Shown here: piece by piece, positions 1-14,900 of the stretch
How positions within the stretch are numbered: the stretch's first letter is position 1
How the letters are laid out: every line of letters starts with the position of its first letter
From: Volvox africanus
Lineage: Eukaryota > Chlorophyta > Chlorophyceae > Chlamydomonadales > Volvocaceae
NCBI GenBank assembly: GCA_030268105.1
Contig: BSDZ01000017.1
Location: 2,088,001 to 2,152,000 of the forward strand
Direction of reading: 5' to 3'
Length of the DNA: 64,000 bases
Notes under the pieces: model-generated
Database searches by the model: none
Told to the model about the DNA's origin: nothing
The model's input: only the letters and a program-made list of their open reading frames with translations
Made by a program: the position numbers and the translations under genes

Positions 1-877
1 GAACCAAATAGCAGCACGCATTGCTCAGCCGGCTAGCTGACTTCATCAGCCATTTTAGTCTTTCTGCTCGGCGCGCCTGACTTCCCATTGTACTGCGCTA
101 GCGTGCGCAGGTATGGGCTCCTTCACTTCCATCTGGTGCCGATTTCCGTCTTACTCACCCTTTACTGCACTCATCGCTCACTCTGTTGTGCATCAGGTCC
201 GCGCTTTCGCCGCTCACATGTCTGCCACTACACGTTTTTTCGACGACGTCTTCCTCGGGACTTATGACTCAGTAGCAGCAGCCATGGACGCAGTCGCGGT
301 CGCCAAGACATCCCCCGCACCACGCGCGGCTGATGGGGCTAGTGCTGGTGAGATCAACAGCAACGCGAGCGGAGAAGCAGGCGGCAAGGGCCGACCTCGG
401 CGGCGGCCGCTGGTAACTCCGGGGCGGCTGTGGGCGGTGATAGAATTTGTATCAGGTCCAGAGCCGGGGCGTGGAGTGGATTACGCCATCCGCATGAATG
501 CGATGCACGTGCCCCGCACCTTCTCCAAACTGTCACCGGTGGGTTACATTGGGTGCGGCGCCTGGGTGTCAAGATGGAGACTCTGGGCTGTGGGGACCTG
601 GGGCTAACCTAGGTGTTGTATGATGTCACGGGTTGTCCGTACAACAACAACAGGGAGGCTTCGGGAAACGCAAGTGAGAATAAAACCCTCATAAAAAACA
701 ATGTGAAGATATGCAAGGATCGACAGTATCGCAAGGTCGTCTAAACGCCAGCGCGCCGTAAACCTGGAGAACACACGGGCATTGGGGGAAACGGTGAGTA
801 TGTAGGAGTACGACGATAGGTCACCTTGCGTTTACACCTTATCCTGAACGATAGATGGATGGATGGATGGATGGATG

Positions 878-956
<79 letters not shown>

Positions 957-3900
957 GGGTAGATAGATAGATGGGTAGATAGATAGATGGGTAGATAGAT
1001 AGATGGGTAGATAGATAGATGGGTAGATAGATAGATGGGTAGATAGATAGATGGGTAGATAGATGGATGGATGGATGGATGGATGGGTAGATAGATGGAT
1101 GGATGGATGGATGGATGGATGGATGGATGGATGGATGGATGGATGGATGGATGGATAGATAGATCGATGGATAGATAGATAGATAGATAGATGGATAGAT
1201 AGATGGATGGGTAGATGGGTAGATGGGTAGATGGGTAGATGGATGCATAGGTAGACGGATGCATGGGTAGATGGATGCATGGGTAGATGGGTAGATGGAT
1301 GCATAGGTAGATGGATGGATGGATGGATGGATGGATGGATGGATACTTGTGGCTCCTTTGCACAGCCTAGGAACCCGTTCTTCTCGCCTGTAACCTTGGC
1401 ACCTATGTCGCGCTGCCGTACTCGCAGCTTGACTGCAAAACCTGCTCCAATGACTTTCTGCCGTATGTGGCTTCCGGCTTCTTGTCTTTACAGGTGGGGC
1501 TCTGGGTAGTGGTGAAATTGGAGCGAAGCAGGGAGTTGCTGGGGATGATATATCTTAGCAAGATCACCACTAGCAGGAGACTCAGGGAGGGGGCCGTGTC
1601 TTGTGAGATCCGTGTTGTGGGCTAGGGGACAACGCGGGCAGGCTTACGGCAAGAGCATGTTTTTCTGCATTCAGAGAATGCGGATAGGAGGTGGTCGCCG
1701 CGCTTGAAAACATTGATTGCTTTCACACCGGCATCCTTCTACATCCTCTACAGTTATCCACGAATACACACACGCGCAACCTACGGTGTCGTTACCGCCC
1801 CTCCCCTTCCAGTTTCGCACCCCTCCGTTTTCTTCCACCCGGCCTCCCCCCAGGCGGCTGTAAGTGGCTACGTGGTGGACTTGGGGGGACGGGGGCAAGG
1901 GTCCTTGAATGCGAGTGCAGGTGCTCGTGCGGTGGGGAGAAGTCCATTGTCGGAGGAGACCGCCTGGCTTCACAAGCCTGCTTTTGAAGCCACGGGGGAT
2001 GGCGACGGCTCGTCCAGGCAAAGGGATGGCTCCGAAGCCCAACTGGGCGTGTCTTCGAATCCATACGGCATCTGGTTCACGCCATTACCCAACGTGGGGC
2101 AGGAGGTGCGTAGGGGAACTGGGGAAGGCAACGGAACTGGTCACAGGAACCCATATACGGCAGCGCTGACTTAAAAACCAGCTATCTCTTGAAGATTGGC
2201 GGCGCAGAGATGGCCCGGGTTGGCTGCGGACGTGGTGAGGGTTAGGATGAGGATAGGGCAGAGGCGGCGCTGAGCCCTGCAGTGCATCCCACACACCCCT
2301 AGCCTCAAGCCAAGTAACTCTGATCCTACCTTCCCTTCCCGGGTGTTATGTTGTGGCGGGTTGATGGTGCGGTGCATGCTTGGTCCGCAGATCAACGCCT
2401 TTTACGAGTACGGCTCCCCCCTGTTAGGCTTCCTGACCACCTGCAGCTTTGCTTTGCCGCTTGCGATGGTGGTCAGGTGAGGTTCATAGAGGTTGAGCCG
2501 GGGGGTTCAATGAGCTCGGGGGCGCGATGGGGTTTTGGGTTAGTCGGGGAAGTGAGCACAGCTGCGTCGACGGGACAGGGTCATTTCGTCAAGGGAGGGC
2601 TGGAGCTGGGGCTGGGGCTGGGGCTGGGGCTGGGGCTGAGAAGGGGACTTCAATGCATTTCGCGCGCCTATGAAGGTTAAAGTTATGGTCGCGGATTGGG
2701 CTCCTCTGTAGGATTCCATTTGAAGCTTCTCTGGTCGTCCCTCGTCCCTCGTCCCTCCTTTGCTTCTATCTGAAGACCGTTTTCTCCTCCTAATTACCCC
2801 TCCTCTATCTGTATTTAACCCCACCTCATCTTGTCAGGTTCATTGCACATTCCGAGGCACTTGTTCACGCCCTTACATTCCTCCTCGATCGCCCAACACG
2901 CACACATATAGGCACATGACATCTCAGCGGCAATCAGGTTTGCAGCACCTGCTGGAGGTGGTGGGGCTGTCACGGTGTGAGTGGCTTCTGGCCTGGCTTC
3001 TGGCGGGCCTGCTGCCGCTGGCTGCCAGCTTCGCGGCGGTGAGGGAAACGAGGGTATCAAAAAGGGAAACGAGCGTCCAAAGTGAACGCACTGAATGGGG
3101 GATGGTCTCCCTGGGGTGATGGGGGCTGGTTTAATGAAACACTTGTTTGTGATTTCGGCGATCTGTGCATACATGTTAATTTGGTTACGGGTGTTTTAGG
3201 CTGGTTCGTTATCTTGGAGCTATTTATACGGGGATGGTAACTGCGTCCTCATGAAGCGCCTCAAAAGAATGACAAATGCTGGTGCCAACATTATGTCCGA
3301 ATGTATGTGTCTTTCAGTGTGAGGGATTCGATGGACGTAGGGATCATTAAACGTTGAGCTTCATTCTGGGCTGCATTTCCCTGGGCTGTACTGGCAGCGA
3401 TGGACATCGTCCAGAGCAGCAGGTCTCCTATGTGATCAAGCTGCTATACTCTGGGCTGTTTTGTCTGGTGCCCTGTGCGCACGCACGAACTAACAAACAA
3501 TTCTTCACACACATACCGGGACCGTTCCTTTCTCCTCCCTTGTTTGCAGGAGGGCATGCTCGCCCAGAGCACCTATCTCGAGCTGGTGCAGCCGGGGCTT
3601 CTAGCAGCAGTCGTGGGGGCAGCAGCGCTGGCGGCGGCGGGGTGGGCAGTGCTGCTGGGCTGTTGCTTCCGCGACGCGAAGGTGGCGGCGACAGGTAGGC
3701 GGTGCGGGGTTGCTGGGTCAGGAGGCAGAAGTTTGTGCGCTTTTGCGCATCTGTGTAGATGTGTCTTGAAGGCCAAACGGAATGCATGCTGGGACCTTCG
3801 GGGCACCATGTGCGGTGTTGCATCATGCCGCCCTCTTATACGCAATGGCAGGGCTCCTAAATGAGTTTGTTACAGACTACTACGTCTGTCATAATCATGA

Positions 3901-5909
3901 TTGTAATGGCAGCACATACTACTGGTGCAGCATCTCCCCCACGTATGGCTACAGCCCCGAAACCGATCAGGGTATTATTTCGACATCGGGATGATTCGAG
4001 TTTATATCAGGACTATTGTGTTCCGCCACCTCCTCAGCATCAACCCCTAATGCGACCTAAGCCAATGTTAGAAGTATGGAATTATACATTTATTTCAGTT
4101 ATCATTTCATCTAATATTTTTGTCTTCCATCACACTGCAGGCTGCTTCGCGTTCACGTTGGCGGTCGGATTACCGTTCCTGGCGCTATACACGACAGGCA
4201 GGTGTGGGGTACGGGGCCGGACGGAAAAAGGGGTAGGGGAGGGAACCTGCTTTAAGCTGTGAATCACTTGAGAAGCGTTATACACCAGGGCCTTTTGCGG
4301 GGGCAACGTGGGTTCTGCTGCTGCCGTTTAGTTGGTGGGTGTTTTCCCACAACAATTTAAAGACCCGACTGGCAGGAAGGTTTTTAGCAGTTTGCGTAAC
4401 GGTACCCGTCGCGTGCAGACGCCCAGGGGAATCCGGAATGAGGGAGAGACAGAGGCCTCGCGGAGGGTTAGGAGTGAGGCGCGGAAGAGGCCGCCTCCCT
4501 GCACCGATGAATGATACCTTATACTATATATATACCGTAAATAAATACCGTATACCGTTATATATATCTTATATATATATAAAAGACATATATAAAAGAT
4601 ATATATATATATAACGTCTGTCCACCGCCGCCTCTTGCCACACCACTTTCCCGCAGCGCCGATGCAGCTGATAGCTGTCAAGCGGACTTGTTGCTTGATG
4701 TGGCCCTTCGCACTGTCGGTAATTCTACAACGGATGGCGGCGGGACATCAGCTACGTCGTTACGGTGATAGCCGAAGTGTGTCTGACGTACCGGGGCTAA
4801 ACTGGAGCACCATGACCCATGGGCCACTGTCTTCGGCAGAGCTTCTGGGTTTCTTATTGCTGGATGCCGTACTTTACCTGGCAGCGGCGGCGGCTGTGTT
4901 GACGTGGCGGGGTTTGTCAGTGGGACAAGGAGCTGGGTCCACGTGGGGGTTTGGAAAGCAACGGAGGGGATGCAGCGGCATTGAAAGTGGCCATGAAGCA
5001 CGTGGAAGCGGCGATGATCGTACGGCGGTCTTAAAGCTTAATGGCGTGACGCACCGCTATCCGGGGAACGAGCACCGGGCGTTGGATGACGTCAGCCTCA
5101 GCATCGGCGCAGGTGAGAGTGCTGGAGATATGACATGCCGCGTGTATGTTTGTGTTTCATGTACAAGGAACCTGCTCGTGATGCGGAGGGGAACGCAAAC
5201 GCCCCCGATCCCGTCTCCTGCCATCCAGGCGAGGCGGTGGCACTGTTGGGTCGCAACGCGGCGGGAAAGAGCAGCCTCATGGCCGTCAGCTGCGGCAGGA
5301 TGAAGCCCAACGGAGGCGGTGTCGTGCGTGTGGCGGGCTGTATCATGTATGGCAGAAACGGCGTTGATGATGTGCCGTACAGACATCTTGGCTACTGTCC
5401 CCAAGGAAACGTGCTGGTGAGGCGGGTGGGGTTATACAGCAGGTGCACGGTCAGGTCAGCAATCCAGTGAAGTCGGCAATACATCCTCTCCAGGGCTCGT
5501 TCGGTCTCTCGTTCGGCGTGTTGACGGTGAAAATGCATTATGACATGTCCTGGCTTATCCCCATCTGGCCCGTTGCTCTACCGACCAAAGCTGCGTCATG
5601 CAACCATCCCCGGCTTGCGTCCGTCCTATTCGCCCAGATGCCCGACCTAACAGCCTTCGAGCACTTGCAACTGGCGCTGGTGCTACGGGGCGCAACGGAG
5701 GTTGGGTGGGTACTGCCTGGGCGGGCCGGCGGGCGGGAGCTGCGTGCGGCTGCACTGAAGCTTGCGACGCTGGTGTCGCTGCCGCAGGATATGCTGCAGG
5801 TGCGCTCAGTGCCACCCGTGGTCGGAAGAGATGGTTCATCCCATCGCCGTTGCTGCTCGCAATTTCCCCCGTCGTATCCAAATTTATGATCCAACATTCT
5901 CTCTCTCTG

Positions 5910-5941
<32 letters not shown>

Positions 5942-5955
5942 TCTCTGTCTCTCTC

Positions 5956-5997
<42 letters not shown>

Positions 5998-8900
5998 GCT
6001 CTCTCTGTCTATCTATTCCTGCTCTGGCCTTCCCCATCCGAGCAGCTCCTGGTCTCCCAGCTGTCGGGGGGCTCCCTGCGCAAGCTGCAGCTGGCTATAG
6101 CCATGGCGGGCGAACCCCCGCTGCTACTGCTGGACGAGGTCACGGCAGGGGTAGATGTGGAGAGCAGCCAGGTGGGGACAGTGGGGAGGAGGATAGGTAA
6201 AGCAGCTGCACCGTGGGCTGATGTCTGGTTAGCGTAGGTGTTGGAAGGCGAGGCGGTAGCATCAGTATTTCGATGTGTCCATCGCAGGCCATGTGGGAGG
6301 CACTGGTGGCCGCCAAACAAGGGCCCTGGGGCAGCTCCGCCCGCGAGGGAGGCAATGGTAGCGGCACGGACTGCCCAGCGGTTGCGGACATGGAGAGGGC
6401 TCCTCATGAACATCTGCACCGACCCACGGGTCGGGGTGCCGCGCTGCTTTTCACTAGTCACCACTTGTCGGAAGTATCCAAGCTGGCGGACTGGGTGGCA
6501 GTGATGCAGCAGGTAAGTGGCTGGCGGAAGGAGGCGGTAGTGACGTTAACCTGCGCGGAACCGATACGCGGGATGGAGGCCGCCGGTCGTGTACGTACCT
6601 GGACTACATGCTTTATATAAAGGCAGCTTTTCTCTTCCTCCTGTCCAGCCTAGCCTAGTCCTTGTACCGCTGCCGCCACTGCTACTGCAGGGTCAACTTC
6701 TGTCGCTCACCCCCGCTGCTGCGCTGCACTCCCTCCTGCAAGAGGGGGACCAACGAGTCCTACGAATCACCACTCGGCCAGCACGGCAACAGCAGCAACA
6801 ACAGGTTATAGCGGTGGCTCTAGCATCCAGCAGTATCCCTCCGGCCATCCCCTACCGGTCGTTCACCCGCTCACAGCTTCTGGAGCTGATCTTACGGCGT
6901 CTGGGACCCAGTACGACACGTGTCTTGTACAGTCACTTGACGTTTTCAGCGGTATACGTGGAAATAGCAGCCACGGCGATGGGGGCGGTGGGGGCGTCCA
7001 AGGTGAAATTCAACAACGGCTCCATCTCCACCGCCCCGTCCTTGGAATCCCTGGAGCAACTTTTGCAGGAGCTGCGGCCGCAGGTTGGCGGGGCTGCTGG
7101 GACAGGCCCCATCACAACCACTCCCATTGACACCTTTGACCGCGTTCAGGTCAATTGCGGATTGCCGGGCGGCGGCAGTGCCAGCAGTAGCCGCGGCAGT
7201 CAGGGCATGGATAGTGAGTGGGGGACCACGCCGCTAATGGTGGTGCGCTGTGGTCTGGGGCGCCCCACCCTTGAGGATGTGCTGCTGCTGGGCTTGGGGC
7301 CCCGCGGGGCTAGTGCTCAGGACAAGGGCCAGAGCCCGCATATGAGCTTGCAAAACACCGCACGACTGGGAATAGGGGAGCCGCACGACGGTGCGATCCG
7401 TGGCAAGACGACAGACAGCCCCGCGGCCTCCATCATCAAGTTCCCAGTCGCGTCCAAGAAATCCGTAGGCAACATCGCCGACACCACCACCACCGCAAAC
7501 CTTCAGAGCATTAATGTCGGCAGCTTCCACGCCGCGTCACCGCAGGAGCTACGTCCGGGTGGATTCCCTCTCCCGGGCTCAAATGCCGCTGAAGCTGTCG
7601 ATGTTGTCGTTGATGCCTGTTACTGTGCAGATGGCAGGAGTGATGTGCTTACCGAACTTATGGCCTCCCTACCGCCGTTGCTGACCAAGCAACGGCTCAC
7701 CTGGCTCCGGGACCATGTCTCCAGCGCACGCATGTTGTTGCTCCCCGTGGTGGTGGTGGGCCTGGCTATCCTAGCGCTCAGCATTCACCCCTTGAGCACT
7801 GAAATCTCTGCGCCTCTAAATCTGGCGTGGCTAGGACAGGACCAACCCACCCCGGTGGCGGGGCTGCCGCCGGCCTGGCGACACACAGCACATACCACCA
7901 CTCCGGTTGCCACTTTCAACGGTGACGGTAATATAGTCGGCAATGTTAGTGTGCCGCGGGCGATGACGGCAGCAGTGAATACCTCAGAAGCGGGATTGGT
8001 GGGGTTGGGGCTGCTGCCGCTGCAGGCGGAGTGGATGAGTGCGGCAGGGGCTGGTAAAGACCCAGATAAGTTCCCTAGCAGCTCTGACGTCAGCGTCTGG
8101 TTTGCGAAACGGGCCCAAGCAACCTCCGCGGCGACGACGTATGGGCCTCTGGGGGCGCTGGAGAAGGAGCCATCGGCGCCGCTACAGTCTGCGCTGGTGT
8201 TTGGTGATGTGGTGACGGCGCGATTGAATCACACGGTATGGTCTGCGGCAGGCATACTGATGGAGTCGTTGCTGGCGCCTGCAAACTATGAGCAGTTCGG
8301 GTTGACAGACGTGCCGGAACTACGGAAAGCCATCCAGGTGTGTTACACGCATTCTCTCTCTCTCTCTTTAGGGTTTAAGGTTTTTTAGGGTTTTAGGGTT
8401 TTAGGGTTTTATAGGGTTTTAGGGTTTTTAAAGGCCTGGATGGCCACTGGAAGCAAGGAACGTTGATACCTTGCGTGGTACAATGCCTTTTCATCACCAG
8501 GAAGTTGCCATGCTGTTGCTTGCCGTCCTGGGGATGGCATTTCGTCCCCAACATATGGTGCAGGGAGTGTGAAACAAGGGTTTGGTGCTGCTTGCCGGCT
8601 GGGTGCAATGCCAACTCCCCGGGGCATGCCGTAATCATGCACGTACACACAGGTGCTTTCGACAGAGGAGGGGGCCTTATGGAAGATGTTGGACTTTTTG
8701 TACGACAGGATGTTGCTTCTTGAGGTACGTAATTTCGGTGTATGCATACTCCTCAGCCATAACTCGTGACCGCTCGGAGGTAGGCGACTTTCAGTGATCC
8801 ACACCTGCTTGGGGCCTCCTTTGCCTTCCTCTATGTACAATCCGAAGCATGGATAAAAGGATCCGAACACTTGATGTCATGAGTTTGAATCCTGCGCTTT

Positions 8901-11900
8901 AACTGCTTCTTATGGCTTGCACATGCGGGCAAATATACACCCATACCTATATATTGGTATTTAGGGTCAGAGAAAGCTGTTCTGGACTGCTTCGGCTCTT
9001 TCCCTGTCCCTTCCCCGCGCATGCAGGTGGTCTCGCTGGTGCAATACGTCATGCACCATTCCGGCCAGCGACAGGTCGGGACCGCCACCGCCACCGCCAC
9101 CTCAGATTCGACCAGAGGTACGGGAGGCCTGGACCGGTCCAATGTGCTCAATGTGGATCGAATGGCGGATTTGTGTCAGCTGGAGTTGCCGGGATCGGAG
9201 GAAGAGGGGAAGGGGAAGAGCGCAGGCGGGCGGACGCTGCTGATGAGGTGCGTGCGTGTGAACTGGAATGCACCTGAGGGGAAGGAACGAGGGGATGGTG
9301 GGAATGTAGGATGAGGGCACATGGGTGATATATATCCTGGGGTAGGTGGGGCTTTTCGGTCATCGCATGTCATCATTAGCTGCGTGAGTGGAGGTAAGCG
9401 GTCAAGCCTGCGGAATCCTGACTGGGCATGGCCACACACTGGCAGTAAGCTTTCGATGGGCTTTCAGTGATTGTTATGTTTTGCAGGTGGGAGGGCCCCG
9501 GGCTAGCATCGAGGGCTGAGCTTCATCCCGATGTTGCATGCTCTTCAGGTACCGGCCCCCCTTGGAGGTCAGCCTTTACCTGCTGGGAAGTTTACTGCCC
9601 CCCGAGCGCCGCTTCTGCCCCCTGGCTCGGCTTTTCGTGGAGCAGTCCCCAGCCGTTGTGAAAGTGAGCAGGTCCCCCCTTGGTTGCAAGGTAGAGATCG
9701 CAGCTGCATGTGTGTCCGGTGGCTGGTGGCTGGTGGCTTAGCATGGAGCATGCATGGTGTCCCAGAAGTAATAGAGACACGGTTGAACGGATGGCACGGT
9801 CATGTCGCGGCCTCAATCGCGGGTTCTTTCCCCCTCTGACCCTCTGACCCTCTGACCCCTCGAGGTTTTCGTTTTGTGTAACACCCCTCATTATGCCGCC
9901 TCCTGCGGATGGAAGCCCGCCCTTCTCATTCCCGCACAGCATCCGTTCAAACCCTTAACCCGAACTCAAGCACCTCCGTCCGTGCATTCTGTATATGGTG
10001 TATATTCCCCGCACCCCCCTTTCCCACGGCCCGTCTCGCACGCTGCCTTCTTTCGTTAATTTACCCCAGCCCTATTTCCTCCTCCTTTCGGCCCCTCTTC
10101 AATGAACTTCGTTGCATGTTCTGCAGGTTATTCGGCGTTATGTGGCCCGTCGCAAGCTGCCCGCCCTCAACTTGATGTGGAACATCTCCAGCCCTCACGG
10201 CCTCCCCGCCACACTTAATCACCTGCACACTACCCTGCTACGCTTGGGGCAGCAAACCCAACACACGCACAACACTTCCAAGCACACTCACAGAGCACAC
10301 CAGCAGCGTCATGGCAGTAGTGGAGGCAACGGAGTTCATGCTGGCAGCCGTGGAGGTGGCGGGGGTGAGGAACGCGGGACGTACGCGGATAGGGTGTTTA
10401 AAAGTACGGCCATACGTGTGCGCAGCCACCCGCTGCCCGGTCGTGGTGCTACCTTACTGGACCGGGGGCTGATGGGTCACCTGCTGCTTGCGCTAATGGT
10501 TGCCATGCCGCTCAGCTACACAACTGGTACGTCAGGATTGCGTCACGCACGCATGTCTAGGCAACAAGGAAGGGCGCTTTGAAGGCATAGCTGTACGCAG
10601 CAATGGATTATTCTTGGTTGCACTGGGAATTCCGTATTGGGGCTTGCTTGACGTCGTGCGTGGCTTTTATTTTGAGTACACGTCTCCGGCGTGGCGTGGC
10701 TCTGCGCTTATGTTAACATAGGCGAAGTTGTTGATCGCGTCGTTCTGTCCTCGTCTATCTAGTTGTCCTTCACACAACCGCCGCCATTTCGTCTCACAGG
10801 CAACTTCGTTGTCCGCGCCGCCTCTGAGAAAGCGTCGGGGGCAAAGCACCAGCAGCTCGCGGCGAGGAGGACCTCATCCCTCTCTTACTGGTGCGGGGGG
10901 GGGGGGGGTTGGGGGAATGGAGGGTTTGGGGCACGCGATTCGAATGAGAGCGTCCAATATTCCGGTAGTACAAGCACATGGTTGAACTTCGGGCAGTTGG
11001 ACCTTTCTGGCTTAGTGGCCTCGCTCTTACCTTTTGCGCCATCGCCCCATCCATGCGTATCCTGGGTCCCCCTGCTGCAGAAGTCCCTCCACGTCCGGTC
11101 GACGTACGCATCTTACTGCCCATGCACCCGCCTCCAACCCCTCTTCCGCATCGGCAGGTTATCCTTCTGGCTGACCGATCTGGCCCTTCATGCCCTCATC
11201 ACCGCCGCCATTGTGGGACTGATGCTGCTGGGGGGAACGGAGGCCTTCGTGGGAACCTCCGCTCGCTGTGCAGGCCTGGCAGCGCTTCTCATGGCCTTTG
11301 CGGCGGCGGCACTGCCCTGGGGATACTGTATTGGACTGAGATGCGCCAACCCAGCGTCAGCGCAGGTGCGTTGTATATGAGTATGGGTATGGGTATGGGT
11401 GCGGGTGCGGGTGTGCGCTAGCTAATTTATTGCTGGCAGCAATTCCTTATGCCCGTCTTGTTGCCCATCTTCACTTCTTACGAATGTTACTGCTGTTCCC
11501 TTCTCCTTATTATGATACCTTTACTCACGGGAATCCTATATTTCGGCTGCAGGGTTTGGTGTCCACTGCCGGACTAGTGGTGGGGGTAGGCCTGGCTCTG
11601 GCGCGTCAGATCCTTTCCCACGTGCCCCGCTGGCGGTGGCTGGCGGACATGCTGCTGCCGCTGCTGAGGCTTCTGCCGCCCTTCTGCCTCGTGGATGGAC
11701 TCATACAGGTGTGTCTAAGTCGGGGACTGAAGCTGTGGGATGTCTCTCGTCCTGTGGGTCGAAGGCTAGAGGGAAACGGCTTTGTACGCTCTCTGTGCTG
11801 TGCTCCCCCATCTGTTTCTTTGTTTGCGTACATATGTTTTCCGGTTAGGCAATACACATCAAGCATCATATCATCACAAAGAAGTCAAACCTAAACCATG

Positions 11901-14900
11901 TGACGGCCCTTATATCATGCATGCATGCATGCGTCCAGCGAAATTCGCAAACATTCGCACTGCTGTGCGTGTATGCGTCCCTCTCTCCCCGCATCTCCCA
12001 ATGTCTTCAGATGTCTCTGTTCGACGCCATCTTGGTGGTGTCAGGGCTACTTGGAAAACACGCCTCCAGGAGGGGCTTGCTGTGGAGCTTGTTCGAGGGA
12101 CACCTGGTGGGAATCGGTAGGTGACACAGAAGGGAGAGAGTTGTTCGGTCTGCGGCGAAAGAAAGGCAGCAGTGAAGATGAAACGAACCAAACTTAGCGT
12201 CCTTCGTCTGCTGGGGTGGTTTAGGTGCTCCAGGGTTGATGGCGAATGGGCATTAAGGGTGTGATCCGTCGGGGGACCCACAGTCCTACTCGGCGGCCTT
12301 CTTTGGCCATTCACCTTTCGCACGGACTCCTCTTTCCGTCCTTGCCCCTCCATCCAGACCCCTGCGACCACAGTCCCTTCCAAAACGCCGTTCTGGGGTC
12401 CAATCTGTTCTACTTGGTCATCGACGCACTGTTGTATGGCGTCGTACTGTTGGCGCTCGAAAGGCGGATGTCACACGGCAGTCTTTTCTCCGGCTCCCCC
12501 TTTCCCGGCTGGCGACTGCCGCGGCGGGCGCTTTCAGCCTTCAAGGGCATTGTGGCTGCAATTAGGGCACTGCCGGCCAAAGTCTCCAGCCAATATCCTG
12601 GCGGCATTGATGACGCGTGCGGCGCTGGGTTTGACAACGCGTGCAACACCGATGCGACAGCCAGTATTCACCTTCGCCAAGTTAAAATTGTAGGGAAAGG
12701 TGCTAGTGGCGGCAGTGGTGGCGGAGGTGGCGGATGGGTGTCAGAGCCTGGCACCCCTTTGAAGCAGGCGTCGTGTGAGAGTACCGGAGGGGTTTCAGAG
12801 GAGGCAGGAGAATTCGTGGTTCGGGTGCGCGACGTGTACAAGGTGCGTGTAGGGTCCCGGTATTCACGGGGGATACGGAAAGGAGAGGGGCCTTCAATGA
12901 GGTCAGTTGTGGGGAGATGCTTAGTAAGGGGAGATGCATCGGGAGGGTAGTCTGGATACAATCCAGTGCACGGGTAGTATCGCGGCGGTGGAAGGGAGCG
13001 ACGCGACGAATGCTGCCTCCGTAGCCTGCGGATGGCCCCACCTCGTCCGTCGCACCACCGCTTTACTCCATATGTGTGCGTAGGGATAGGGGGCCTTTGG
13101 TTCACCCGTGCCCGCTACCTGGCAGTCCCTACTTTCGCCTGTATTTCGGGGCACCCTCATCCGTTCACCCCTAGGGATGTTGACTGCTCCGAAATCAGTG
13201 ATATTCCCGGGTTCAACACCCACCGCCAGCATCCAGTGGAATCTGCCGGATCAACGGCGGCCTCAACTCCACTCCTGGTCGGCCAGCAAGTCGTTATAAC
13301 CGGGGTCCTCCCCGTCCAATAACATCGGGGGCACATCCACCCTCAACCAGTGGAGGGATTGTTGGGATTGATTGATCCTGGAACTTCCGGGGACACAGTG
13401 TCGTGCCTTATCGGTTGTGTCCGGGTATGGAGGTCCATATGAGTTATCGGTGTGAGCCTAAGTCTAGCCTCGTCGGCTACACTTAGCGGCTCTTTTTCCA
13501 CCGGTCTCAAATTCCACCATCTTGTTAGTTTTCAGTCACGGAGTAGTGGGGGCGGATGCCCCAGGCGAGGCGGATTTCATGCCATCGGCGATATTCCGGC
13601 TTGCAGGAGTATGGCCGCGGCCGCGACAGGCTGGTGGCGCTCTGTGGACTGAGTTTTCAGCTACGACGCGGAGATTGCTTCGGGCTGATTGGTCGCAACG
13701 GGGCGGGTAAGGGAGGGGCGAGAGGGGGCAGGAAAGCGGGGAGGGAGAAGAGGCAGCGGCCTGGTGAGAGGGTTCAGCTGGCGGTGCACGTGAGGAGGTT
13801 CGCGGAAGCAGAACTTGGGGGAGGGTGGTGGGGGTGGGGATGTTTGACAGCCAGGTCATGGCATTTGAGCTGCTGCTTGAGCATCGGCTCTCCAGCGGAG
13901 TCCAGGTCCTCCTGTCCACGACTGGAAGATGCCTCAGGGCACAACTGGCACCGCCTCCGCGCTATACTGCCTACCTGCCTGCCCAACTGAGCTACGTTAA
14001 ATCTCTCCGTGTCTCACATATCCTATGTCAAAAAGCATGTCCATACAAACACATACACACACATGCACACTCTTCTCTCCCTAACGGCTTGGTGATTAAG
14101 AGACACACGCGCGCTGTGTCCCGCGGCCGATGTCCTTTCCCTGCAGGCAAGTCAACTGCAATGGCGGTGCTCTCCGGGCGCTTGCGGCCATCGGGGGGTA
14201 GTGTGGTGGTGGGCGGGCTGCAGGTGGCTGGGCGGCTTGAAGCGGCTCGCGGCCGAGTAGCGCTGTGTCCACAGGTGCGGCAGGGACAGGGCCAGGGAAG
14301 GGAGCTTGGGAAGACCGGACGTAGGGTACAAACCCACTGAGGGCGGAAGAGGAACGATTTTTTTAATGATGTCAGCCGTTTGTGGCTCGCGATGTGTGGG
14401 GCAGAGCTGTGCCTCCATGGATTGCGAGCATGCGCTACTTGGTTGCGTGGCGACACATTGTTCCGTGTGAAATGCGCATGTGTTCTCGATGGGGCCAGGC
14501 GTGTAGCAGCGCGGCGGAGGACAGGCGTGTGTATGCGCCCGCTGGAAAGACTTGCAATGCCGCGGTGGAGGCTGGAGACGGCGTTCGTGTGGGTTCCGGA
14601 GCTACATGGGTGCACCTTGAGAGTAGTAATGAGTGAGGCACGTGCCTTCCTCATACTCAGCTATACACTTAGCAATGCTACGCTAGGACATATGCTACAG
14701 CCACATTCCCTCTCCCTCCCCCGCAGACAAATCCCTTGTTGCCATATCTTACGCCTACGGAGCACCTAGATATGTACAGCAAATTATACGGCATCACCTC
14801 TTCCGTACGCGGCCGGCGCGCTGGAGGTGCGGCCGCCACCCTGCCCATTGAGGCTGCGATCATGGCGGCACGGTGCGGCCTGCCCGCGGAGCTGCTACAC

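Noticed and set aside
741..1363. Long minus-strand frames reading (IHPS/IYLS)n
   Set aside because: They exist only because the GATA/GATG repeat has no stop codons on that strand. The tract is intronic in the ABCA gene.
5555..6200. Ser-Leu and Arg-Glu repeat proteins on both strands
   Set aside because: Translation of the CT/GT polypyrimidine intron tract joined to fragments of ABCA exons in wrong frames.
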